DNA of 6,073 bases from an uncultured Peptoniphilus sp. (GTDB lineage: Bacteria > Bacillota > Clostridia > Tissierellales > Peptoniphilaceae), in NCBI GenBank assembly GCA_947254665.1, contig CAMYEJ010000082.1, positions 1-6,073 of the forward strand, in the 5' to 3' direction. Under the pieces are notes generated by a model. It ran no database searches, was not told the origin of the DNA, and saw only the letters and a list, made by a program, of their open reading frames with translations. The position numbers were made by a program, and so were the translations under genes. Every line of letters begins with the position of its first letter. The first letter of the stretch is position 1. This document shows positions 1-5,683 of this stretch, piece after piece.

Positions 1-245
1 AAAAATATATATTGATAGAGACTCATTTCAAGTATTATTCTAATATCTTCGTGGATCTTCTTAAACCTAATCTTAGAATTCTTTTTTATAAGATAGTCAA
101 GGTAAGTCTTATTTCTAAGGGTACCTGTGGTTATATTTCTAAGTAGAGCAATATTTTCGCTCCTACTTTTATTTAATTCTTCTGATAAAAATGCACCGCT
201 AGATACATTTTTAAGTATCTGCAGTGCTTCTCTTCTAACTGACAT
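1..245 (-). CDS. rsmB: 16S rRNA (cytosine-C5)-methyltransferase RsmB, N-terminal part (partial)
   Basis: This is the first 81 codons of a gene that runs off the left edge. The visible protein starts MSVRREALQILKNV and continues through LLRNITTGTLRNK and LDYLIKK to RIILEMSLYQYIF. That is the NusB-like RNA-binding domain found at the N-terminus of RsmB (Sun/YloM), where a pattern of the type LVxGxLRxxxxLDxLL...LRLGxYQLxF is usual. In the family this domain precedes a SAM-dependent methyltransferase domain that makes m5C967 in 16S rRNA (E. coli numbering). The catalytic domain is outside the window, so the enzyme's integrity cannot be judged. The ATG at 245-243 follows the TAG stop of the zinc peptidase gene after one base (TAGTATG). 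The AAGGG at 256-252 gives a ribosome binding site six bases upstream, inside the previous gene. The alternative, a free NusB protein, is less likely because of the position after fmt. Confidence 0.87.
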   Translation of the reverse strand, partial: MSVRREALQILKNVSSGAFLSEELNKSRSENIALLRNITTGTLRNKTYLDYLIKKNSKIRFKKIHEDIRIILEMSLYQYIF

Positions 246-246
246 A

Positions 247-948
247 CTAATCCCTTCTTGATCTTGCAATTGAAAGTATCCTTAATAGGTTACCTATTGC
301 AGTTATCATAGATGCTAAATAGGTTAGAGCTGCCGCTGATAGCACGTCCCTTGCCCCGTCTAATTCCTGCTCTGTCATTATATCATCTGCAAGTTGAAGT
401 TTCGCCCTCCTTGATGCATCCACTTCTACTGGAAGTGTAATAATTGTAAATAAAACCGCAACTACAAACATTGCGATTCCAACATTTATAAGTATTTCAC
501 TCACAAACATTCCAAGTATTACTAGTGTTATTGCAAAGTTTGAACCTATCTGTGCTGCTGGAGCCAATGTCTGCCTTAAAACTAGCGGTCTATAACTTTC
601 CCTGTCTTGAATCGCATGGCCTACTTCGTGGGCTGCAACTGCTGCAGATGCTATAGATTCACCGTCATAAACATTTTGTGATAGGGAAAGTGATTTGTCC
701 CTAGGATCGTAGTGGTCCGTCAATGTTCCATTTATTCTTCTTATGGTGACATCACTGAGTCCATTTCTATCTAAGATTATTCTTGCAACTTCTGCCCCAG
801 TTAGTGAACGAGAATTTCTAATTCTTGAATACTTTGCATAATTTCTAGTTATTTTAGATTGGGCGTAAAGAGCAAGGATAAGCCCTGGTAGTACGTAAAT
901 CATGTAGGAATAATATCCTAAATATGCTCCACCTGTTTGTCCAAACAT
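247..948 (-). CDS. yugP: YugP-family membrane zinc metallopeptidase
   Basis: The 233-residue protein belongs to the neutral zinc metallopeptidase family typified by Bacillus YugP (Pfam Zn_peptidase_2), whose cellular substrate is not established. The zinc-binding HEVGH is at residues 107-111 (two His ligands and the catalytic Glu). The downstream TLPVEVDASRRA segment (171-182) is family-typical, and E175 is the likely third ligand by inference. Another family hallmark, LTDHYDPR, is at 76-83. A hydrophobic segment at about 15-30 and two more at about 137-155 and 157-173 indicate an integral membrane protein, and 203-227 is also hydrophobic. Length agrees with the family. The ATG at 948 has a perfect AGGAGG at 960-955 with a six-base spacer, overlapping the last codons and stop of fmt two bases upstream. 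Membership of the fmt-rsmB run suggests co-expression, not a proven role in translation. I am sure of the family but not of the physiological function. Confidence 0.9.
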   Translation of the reverse strand: MFGQTGGAYLGYYSYMIYVLPGLILALYAQSKITRNYAKYSRIRNSRSLTGAEVARIILDRNGLSDVTIRRINGTLTDHYDPRDKSLSLSQNVYDGESIASAAVAAHEVGHAIQDRESYRPLVLRQTLAPAAQIGSNFAITLVILGMFVSEILINVGIAMFVVAVLFTIITLPVEVDASRRAKLQLADDIMTEQELDGARDVLSAAALTYLASMITAIGNLLRILSIARSRRD

Positions 949-950
949 TT

Positions 951-1871
951 TTAGCCTCCTATTATACTTCCTTTTTCTATCTTTCTACCTCTGAAGAAAT
1001 CTTCTGCATTCATCATTTTCTTGCCTGGCCATTGAAGTCTATATGCCTTTATAGAGCCGTCCTTTGTAGCTATTTCTAAATACTTACTGGATTCTAATAT
1101 CTCTCCCGGTTCTCCACTTCCGTCAGAAACTTCAATTTCATCGAGTTTTATTCTATTTCCATCATAGAGGATTGAAATTCCATTTTTCTTAGTAAGTCCT
1201 CTTGAGAGCCTTTCGATATAATTTTTATCCATAGATGTAAAATCTAAATATCCAAAATCTTTTGAAATTTTTGGAGCATAGGTAGACTCTTCGTCATTTT
1301 GCTTTGTCCAATTTAGATTTTCATCTCTAAATCTATTTACAAACTCAACTATTAAATCTGCTCCCATTTCTGAAAGTTCCTCTTCTAGTTCTTCCACATT
1401 CTTCTTTCCGATTTCAGTCTTTCCAACTAGGGAGTAATCCCCTGTATCTAGTCCTTCTTCCACTTTCATTATAGATACTCCCGCTTCCTTATCACCATTT
1501 ATGATTGCGAAGTTAATTGGAGCTGCCCCTCTTAGTTTTGGCAGGATTGAAGCGTGAATGTTCACAGGATTATCTCCAGTTAAATTCAAAATTCCATCTC
1601 TTAAAATCTTTCCATAGGCACATACTACTACTAAATCTGCGTTAAATGATTTTAAATATTCTATTGATTCTAAAGAATTTACATTTTTAGGTTGAAAGAC
1701 TTCGATATTTCTTTCTAAAGCTGATTTTTTAACTGGAGGCATGGTAATTTTTTTGCCTCTTCCTGAACTTTTATCCTCATTTGTAACCGCAAGGACAACT
1801 TCAAAATTGTCCGCAAGTTTTTCAAATGGTTTAACCGCAAATTCAGGAGTTCCCATGTAAATTAATCTCAC
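951..1871 (-). CDS. fmt: methionyl-tRNA formyltransferase
   Basis: Fmt transfers a formyl group from 10-formyl-tetrahydrofolate to the methionine on initiator tRNA in the cytoplasm. The 306-residue protein has the family N-terminus MRLIYMGTPEFAV, the GRGKK-containing tRNA-contacting loop near 37-41, and the formyltransferase core VNIHASILPKLRGAAPI (103-119). N104, H106 and D142 (in LDTGD) match the catalytic Asn-His-Asp triad. The AYGKIL segment is at 85-90, and the C-terminal end carries WPGKKMMNAEDFFRG (281-295), the counterpart of the usual GKKxMxAxDFLRG. The start is GTG (1871-1869), supported by the family N-terminus and by GAGGTG at 1882-1877. It overlaps the def stop as GTGA, pointing to translational coupling. 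One oddity is the second domain, where the usual RGLNPWPGA motif reads RGLTKKNGI (224-232). Catalytic residues are intact, so I expect an active enzyme. Confidence 0.97.
   Translation of the reverse strand: MRLIYMGTPEFAVKPFEKLADNFEVVLAVTNEDKSSGRGKKITMPPVKKSALERNIEVFQPKNVNSLESIEYLKSFNADLVVVCAYGKILRDGILNLTGDNPVNIHASILPKLRGAAPINFAIINGDKEAGVSIMKVEEGLDTGDYSLVGKTEIGKKNVEELEEELSEMGADLIVEFVNRFRDENLNWTKQNDEESTYAPKISKDFGYLDFTSMDKNYIERLSRGLTKKNGISILYDGNRIKLDEIEVSDGSGEPGEILESSKYLEIATKDGSIKAYRLQWPGKKMMNAEDFFRGRKIEKGSIIGG
1868..1871 (-). other. def stop / fmt start overlap (GTGA)
   Basis: The GTG start of fmt and the TGA stop of def share bases in the four-base GTGA. This is a classic arrangement for termination-reinitiation coupling. 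It links the enzyme that removes the formyl group to the one that adds it. Confidence 0.9.
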
Positions 1872-2350
1872 TCTTGCACCTCATCATCTTCATCTTGAAT
1901 ATTATGGATTTCTGTAGCAAGGTCTGTGTATAGTATTCCATTTAAATGATCAATTTCGTGTTGAAAAATTCTTGCAGTGAAACCTTGCGCTTCCAAAGTT
2001 TTTTCTTCTCCATTTTCGTCCATGTAGGTCACTACGATATGGTTTGCCCTATTTACAGTTCCCTGTTTACCTGGCACGCTCAAACATCCTTCAGGGCCTA
2101 TTTGTTCACCATCTTTTTCGATAATTTTAGGATTTATAAATGCTCCTCTAAGTCCATCTTGGTCGTCTAAGGTTATTATTCTTCTAAGAATCCCTACCTG
2201 TGGAGCCGCAAGACCTACTCCGTTAGAGTAGTCCATGGTTTCAAACATGTCACTGATTAGGGTCTTCATTCTATCATTTATATCATTAACTTCTTTTGAA
2301 ATTTTTCTAAGTATTGGATCTTCGTCTGTCCTTATATTTCTAATTGCCAT
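1868..2350 (-). CDS. def: peptide deformylase
   Basis: Def is the metalloenzyme that removes the N-formyl group from nascent proteins at the ribosome exit, undoing the modification that Fmt puts on. From the ATG at 2350 it is 160 residues and begins MAIRNIRTDEDPILRK, the usual family start. All three motifs are present: GVGLAAPQ at 44-51, EGCLS at 87-91 with metal ligand C89, and QHEIDHL at 130-136 with ligands H131 and H135 and catalytic E132. The C-terminus ends in a short acidic tail (QDEDDEVQE). An in-frame GTG at 2356 would add two residues. I prefer the ATG because that GTG lies inside the best ribosome binding site, GAGGTGA at 2359-2353. The gene begins seven bases after the priA stop and its own stop overlaps the fmt start. 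The two motif-perfect zinc/iron-site segments make the function near certain. Confidence 0.97.
   Translation of the reverse strand: MAIRNIRTDEDPILRKISKEVNDINDRMKTLISDMFETMDYSNGVGLAAPQVGILRRIITLDDQDGLRGAFINPKIIEKDGEQIGPEGCLSVPGKQGTVNRANHIVVTYMDENGEEKTLEAQGFTARIFQHEIDHLNGILYTDLATEIHNIQDEDDEVQE
1877..1882 (-). promoter_or_regulatory. ribosome binding site of fmt supporting its GTG start
   Basis: GAGGTG on the minus strand lies five bases before the GTG at 1871. It is inside the last codons of def that encode its DEVQE tail. It supports initiation at the GTG rather than at the ATG five codons further in. Confidence 0.75.
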
Positions 2351-2352
2351 AT

Positions 2353-2359
2353 TCACCTC
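2353..2359 (-). promoter_or_regulatory. ribosome binding site that decides the def start
   Basis: GAGGTGA matches seven consecutive bases of the anti-Shine-Dalgarno complement and overlaps the TGA stop of priA. It sits a few bases before the ATG at 2350. The in-frame GTG at 2356 is part of this site and has no other purine-rich site upstream, so ATG is the likelier start. Confidence 0.7.
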
Positions 2360-4664
2360 AAAATTCTATAAATACTTCTATTCTATTATTCTTCATATTC
2401 TCTTTTACCCATTCTAACACAGTTAATAACTCATTTCTTCTCTGTGGCATTACTTTTAACATAAATCTCACCTTATATACATTTTTTATCTTTGGCATGT
2501 TGGTTACTTGAGAATATTTAATCATGTCTTGACATTTATAAGTTAAAACTTCTAAAAAGTCTTCTGCAAAATTCTTAAGTCCTTCTTCTTTATTGGATGT
2601 GAACACCACGGAAATTAATTCTTCAAATGGTGGGTACTCCATCTTTTCTCTCACATAGAGTTCGTCTTTGTAGAATCCTTCATAGTCACTTCTAGCCGCA
2701 TGGGTTATGCTGTAATTGTCTGGAGTGTAGGTCTGTATTACGCAGCTGCCTTCTATGGATCCCCTTCCTGCCCTGCCACTCACCTGGGTGATAAGTTGGA
2801 AGGTGGTTTCATTTGCCCGATAGTCTGAAACGTAAAGGCTCATATCTGCTGCAATAATTCCTACTAAGGTCACATTTTCAAAGTCAAAACCTTTTGAAAT
2901 CATTTGGGTTCCAATTAAGATATCAATATTTCCAGACTTCATATTTTCATACATCTTGTCGTAGGAATCTTTTCTACCCATGGTATCCCTATCCATCCTA
3001 AAGACTTTTGCTTCTGGATAATACTTCTTCACTTCTGCTTCGACCTGTTGAGTACCTACTCCGAATCTCTTTATAAAGCTTGATCCGCAGTTTGGACATG
3101 TGGTCACCATTTTTTTCGTCGCACCGCAGTAGTGGCAGCGAAGGATGTTCATGTCCTTGTGGTAGGTCATGGAGATATCGCAATTGTCACATTTTATAAC
3201 TTCTCCGCAGGATCTACAGCTTACGAAGTTTGAAAATCCTCTTCTATTTAAAAATAAAATTGCTTGGTTTTTATTTTTAATGGTTTCGTCTAATTTTTCT
3301 TTTAAAATTCCACTGAAGATGCTGGTGTTTCCTCTAATTAGTTCAGATCTCATATCTGCAATGTGAACCTTTGGTAAAAGCGCTCCTTTTACCGCTCTAT
3401 TTTTAAGTTTAAATAGACCGTATTCACCTTTTTCTGCCTTATAGTAAGAGTTTACCTTTGGAGTTGCAGATCCAAGTACTACTTTTCCGATGCCTTCCAT
3501 CCTAAATTTTGCAACTTCTAATGTGTCATATGCGTTTTGACTGGTAAAATTATATGAATTATCGTGTTCTTCGTCTATGATTACCATCTTCAAATTTTTA
3601 AATGGAGCAAAAACTGCAGATCTCGCCCCTACTACTATGTCTACTTCATCATTCTTTATCTTTAGGTACTGGTCAAATCTCTCTCCCAAGGATAATCTAG
3701 AATGCAAAATGGAAACTCTACTCGGAAATCTTCCTCTAAATCTCTCAATCATCTGTGGTGTGAGCCCAATTTCTGGCACGAGCATGCACACCTGTCCGCC
3801 CTTTTCGATTACATCTTCTGCAAGTTTTAGATATACTTCCGTCTTGCCAGAGCCGGTCTTTCCATGGAGCAGGTTGACTGTCTTCTTGGAATTTAATATA
3901 CCGTTAAGGGCATTTAGTTGTTCTTCATTTAAAGGATGCCTTATAGTTTTATATTCTTCTCCGTAAGGATCTCTAGTTTCTTTTTTTTCATAGGTTGTAA
4001 CTATCTTTTGTCTAACTAGGGTGTTAATTGGAGAGTTGGAGATGGATAAAGCTTCTAAAATATCTTTTAGTTCGCTATCTCCATTTTTTGAAAGATATTC
4101 TATGACATATTTCCCTTGGGTGGATATTTTCTTGTTGTAGAGCAGGTCAAGATAGTCATCGCTTAATCTGTAAATCGTTACAAATTTTTCTTTTACATCG
4201 CTTCTTACTTTGTACTTTAAATTTACTAGACCTTTTTCTTTATATGTCTTTAAAATTTTTCTGTCTTCTTCTCTTAGAGTTTTTATGTCTTTATTTAATA
4301 TTTCCTCTGGAACTTCATTAGAGTCACTTTCTGCGTATACCTCTATGCTTTTAATATCTCCCGGTGGAAGTATCGGTTGAAATGATTTAAAATATCCTCT
4401 TAGGTACCTTTTTTTTAAGAATAGTCCAAGCTCAATTAATTTTTCGTCAATAATCGGTTCTTCATCTATTACTTCTAATATATCCTTGGTCTTTTCTACG
4501 TCACTCTCTTCTAAATTGTAGAGAACAAGGCCTATCGCTGTTCTATTCCCTCTTCCGAAGGGAACTACTACCCTGCATCCAGGTTCTACATATTCATTTG
4601 TTCTATATGTGTAAAGTGTATCGAAACTAGATGCACTCTTATCGATAAATACCTTGATATACAT
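2358..4664 (-). CDS. priA: primosomal protein N' (replication restart helicase PriA)
   Basis: PriA recognises stalled forks and reloads the replicative helicase. The 768-residue protein shows the whole architecture. There is an N-terminal 3'-DNA-binding domain (about 1-105) and a winged-helix region (about 115-230). The DExH helicase has Walker A GKTGSGKT (268-275), DEEH (364-367) and GSAT (398-401). A zinc-binding insert carries eight cysteines in four CxxC pairs (C483/C486, C492/C495, C510/C513, C523/C526). The second helicase lobe has GTQMISKGFDF (585-595) and QVSGRAGRG (627-635), followed by a C-terminal domain from about 670. The ATG at 4664 has AGGGAG at 4675-4670 with a five-base spacer. 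The segment after DEEH, usually rich in PRYxxR-type residues, reads NAYDTLEVA (377-385), which is unusual. A 62-base gap with a terminator-like hairpin separates it from rpoZ, so it may lead its own transcript with def downstream. Confidence 0.97.
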   Translation of the reverse strand: MYIKVFIDKSASSFDTLYTYRTNEYVEPGCRVVVPFGRGNRTAIGLVLYNLEESDVEKTKDILEVIDEEPIIDEKLIELGLFLKKRYLRGYFKSFQPILPPGDIKSIEVYAESDSNEVPEEILNKDIKTLREEDRKILKTYKEKGLVNLKYKVRSDVKEKFVTIYRLSDDYLDLLYNKKISTQGKYVIEYLSKNGDSELKDILEALSISNSPINTLVRQKIVTTYEKKETRDPYGEEYKTIRHPLNEEQLNALNGILNSKKTVNLLHGKTGSGKTEVYLKLAEDVIEKGGQVCMLVPEIGLTPQMIERFRGRFPSRVSILHSRLSLGERFDQYLKIKNDEVDIVVGARSAVFAPFKNLKMVIIDEEHDNSYNFTSQNAYDTLEVAKFRMEGIGKVVLGSATPKVNSYYKAEKGEYGLFKLKNRAVKGALLPKVHIADMRSELIRGNTSIFSGILKEKLDETIKNKNQAILFLNRRGFSNFVSCRSCGEVIKCDNCDISMTYHKDMNILRCHYCGATKKMVTTCPNCGSSFIKRFGVGTQQVEAEVKKYYPEAKVFRMDRDTMGRKDSYDKMYENMKSGNIDILIGTQMISKGFDFENVTLVGIIAADMSLYVSDYRANETTFQLITQVSGRAGRGSIEGSCVIQTYTPDNYSITHAARSDYEGFYKDELYVREKMEYPPFEELISVVFTSNKEEGLKNFAEDFLEVLTYKCQDMIKYSQVTNMPKIKNVYKVRFMLKVMPQRRNELLTVLEWVKENMKNNRIEVFIEF

Positions 4665-4669
4665 TGTTT

Positions 4670-4675
4670 CTCCCT
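4670..4675 (-). promoter_or_regulatory. ribosome binding site of priA
   Basis: AGGGAG on the minus strand lies five bases upstream of the priA ATG. It is only two bases past the U-tract of the terminator-like hairpin, so the hairpin and the translation start signal are nearly contiguous. Confidence 0.75.
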
Positions 4676-4677
4676 AT

Positions 4678-4703
4678 AAAAAAAGTAGGAACAATCCTAC
4701 TTT
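4678..4703 (-). terminator. intrinsic terminator or attenuator between rpoZ and priA
   Basis: Read on the minus strand, AAAGTAGGA pairs with TCCTACTTT around a TTGT loop, giving a nine-base-pair perfect stem (arms 4703-4695 and 4690-4682). The stem runs directly into more T residues; the uninterrupted T-run covers 4684-4678. The structure starts 23 bases after the rpoZ stop codon and points in the direction of transcription. The stem is AT-rich at its base with only four G-C pairs, so termination could be partial. On the plus strand the hairpin is followed by only three T residues, so a terminator for plus-strand transcription is unlikely. Confidence 0.75.
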
Positions 4704-4726
4704 AAATCCAATTAGAAAATATTTTA

Positions 4727-5062
4727 TTATTCTTCCTCTACGTCTTCTATAGCTTCAGCTTCAGCATCTTCTACTGTATCAAGCTTGATTTCTTTTAACA
4801 TCTCTGTTTTTAATATATTTAGCTTTTCATTTTTTTGTTCTTCAATATATTCGTCGTATTGGTCATCAGTCATGGTTGGTCCATAAACTATATCCCCTTT
4901 TACAACTTCTTCAAGGGCGATGCTTACTGGTTTTTGTAGTTCTGTTTCTTCAAGTGGTCCGTTTCCGTCTACAATCTTTCTAGCACGCTTTGAAACAAGC
5001 ATAACTAATTTATATCTAGAGTCTGTTACTTTTTTTATTTCTTCAAAGGATGGTATTATCAT
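4727..5062 (-). CDS. rpoZ: DNA-directed RNA polymerase omega subunit
   Basis: Omega is the small subunit that wraps the beta-prime C-terminus and helps RNA polymerase assemble. The 111-residue protein starts MIIPSFEEIKKVTDSRYKLV, matching the usual Firmicutes MxxPS...DSRYxLV start. It then has SKRAR (24-28) and KPVSIALEEVVKGDI (44-58), the conserved core. It is longer than many Firmicutes homologues because of a charged extension after about residue 60, with nine acidic residues in the last fifteen. An ATG six bases further upstream (5068) is also in frame. I prefer 5062 because AGAGG at 5075-5071 then has an eight-base rather than a two-base spacer, and because the MxxPS start is conserved. 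The start lies inside the 3' end of gmk, with a 20-base overlap. The N-terminus lacks the MAR-type motif by which proteobacterial omega helps bind ppGpp. Confidence 0.93.
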   Translation of the reverse strand: MIIPSFEEIKKVTDSRYKLVMLVSKRARKIVDGNGPLEETELQKPVSIALEEVVKGDIVYGPTMTDDQYDEYIEEQKNEKLNILKTEMLKEIKLDTVEDAEAEAIEDVEEE

Positions 5063-5675
5063 CGTCATTACCTCTTTCTAACACTTCTGCTTTTATACTT
5101 TTAAATCTCTTTGTTCTAAGTTTTTCTGCTGCAATTATATGTTCTATATCTTGCACTGCTTGATCCACTGTATTGTTTACCACGAAAAAGTCATATTCAC
5201 CAACAAAGTCAAGTTCCTTGTAGGCGTTTGAAAATCTGGTGTTTATCTCTTCTTCAGTCTCCGTATCTCTATTTATAAGTCTCTGTTTAAGTTCAGACAT
5301 GGATGGTGGTAAAAGGAATATAAATACAGCTTCTTTATAGCGTTTCTTGATTTGTAACGCACCTTGAACGTCTATTTCCAATAGAACTATCTCGCCTTTT
5401 TCAATTTCATTAAAGACAAATTCCTTAGGTGTTCCATAATAATTCGTATGAACAAAAGCATATTCCAAAAGGCCGTCATTTTGCACCATGTTTTCAAATT
5501 CATCCACCGACACAAAGAAATAGTTCTCACCATTTACTTCTCCCGGTCTAGGTGTCCTAGTGGTTACCGATGTGGAAAATACAATTTCTTTATTTTTTTT
5601 CATAAGTGCGGCACTTACTGTTCCCTTTCCACTTCCGGAAGGTCCACTTAGTACCATTAAAAAGCCTTTTGACAT
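5043..5675 (-). CDS. gmk: guanylate kinase
   Basis: Gmk phosphorylates GMP to GDP with ATP in the cytoplasm, an essential step to GTP and dGTP. The 210-residue protein has the P-loop GPSGSGKGT (11-19). The GMP-binding elements are STSVTTRTPRPGE (34-46), YYGT (79-82) and the EIDVQGA segment (100-106). The lid-region arginines are RD (136-137) and R147. Length is typical, and all residues expected for activity appear present. The ATG at 5675 has a perfect AGGAGG at 5685-5680, four bases upstream and overlapping the yicC stop. The last residues (GNDDDNTIL) are encoded by DNA that also carries the rpoZ start signal. In Firmicutes this enzyme is a known target of (p)ppGpp inhibition; whether this copy is cannot be told from the sequence alone. 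In Bacillus remA precedes gmk, but it is absent here. Confidence 0.97.
   Translation of the reverse strand: MSKGFLMVLSGPSGSGKGTVSAALMKKNKEIVFSTSVTTRTPRPGEVNGENYFFVSVDEFENMVQNDGLLEYAFVHTNYYGTPKEFVFNEIEKGEIVLLEIDVQGALQIKKRYKEAVFIFLLPPSMSELKQRLINRDTETEEEINTRFSNAYKELDFVGEYDFFVVNNTVDQAVQDIEHIIAAEKLRTKRFKSIKAEVLERGNDDDNTIL
5071..5075 (-). promoter_or_regulatory. ribosome binding site of rpoZ
   Basis: AGAGG on the minus strand lies within the last codons of gmk. It is eight bases from the ATG at 5062 and only two from the ATG at 5068, which favours the inner start. Confidence 0.6.
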
Positions 5676-5683
5676 GTTGCCTC

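Noticed and set aside
2351..2356. GTG at 2356 as the def start
   Set aside because: It lies inside the GAGGTGA ribosome binding site and has no site of its own upstream; the family start MAIRNIR begins at the ATG at 2350.
1946..2417. Two plus-strand open frames opposite def and the end of priA
   Set aside because: They are phenylalanine-, serine- and isoleucine-rich shadows of conserved minus-strand genes, without family resemblance.
2998..3183. A 61-codon minus-strand frame within priA
   Set aside because: It covers the zinc-binding region of priA in another frame and matches nothing recognisable.
3577..3966. A 129-codon open frame on the plus strand, opposite priA
   Set aside because: It is antisense to the helicase core of priA, has no recognisable domain and no convincing ribosome binding site; it mirrors the coding strand's composition.
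4690..4760. Possible priA promoter in the AT-rich end of rpoZ
   Set aside because: TAAAAT-like -10 candidates occur, but I found no paired -35 at proper spacing; in such AT-rich DNA these arise by chance.
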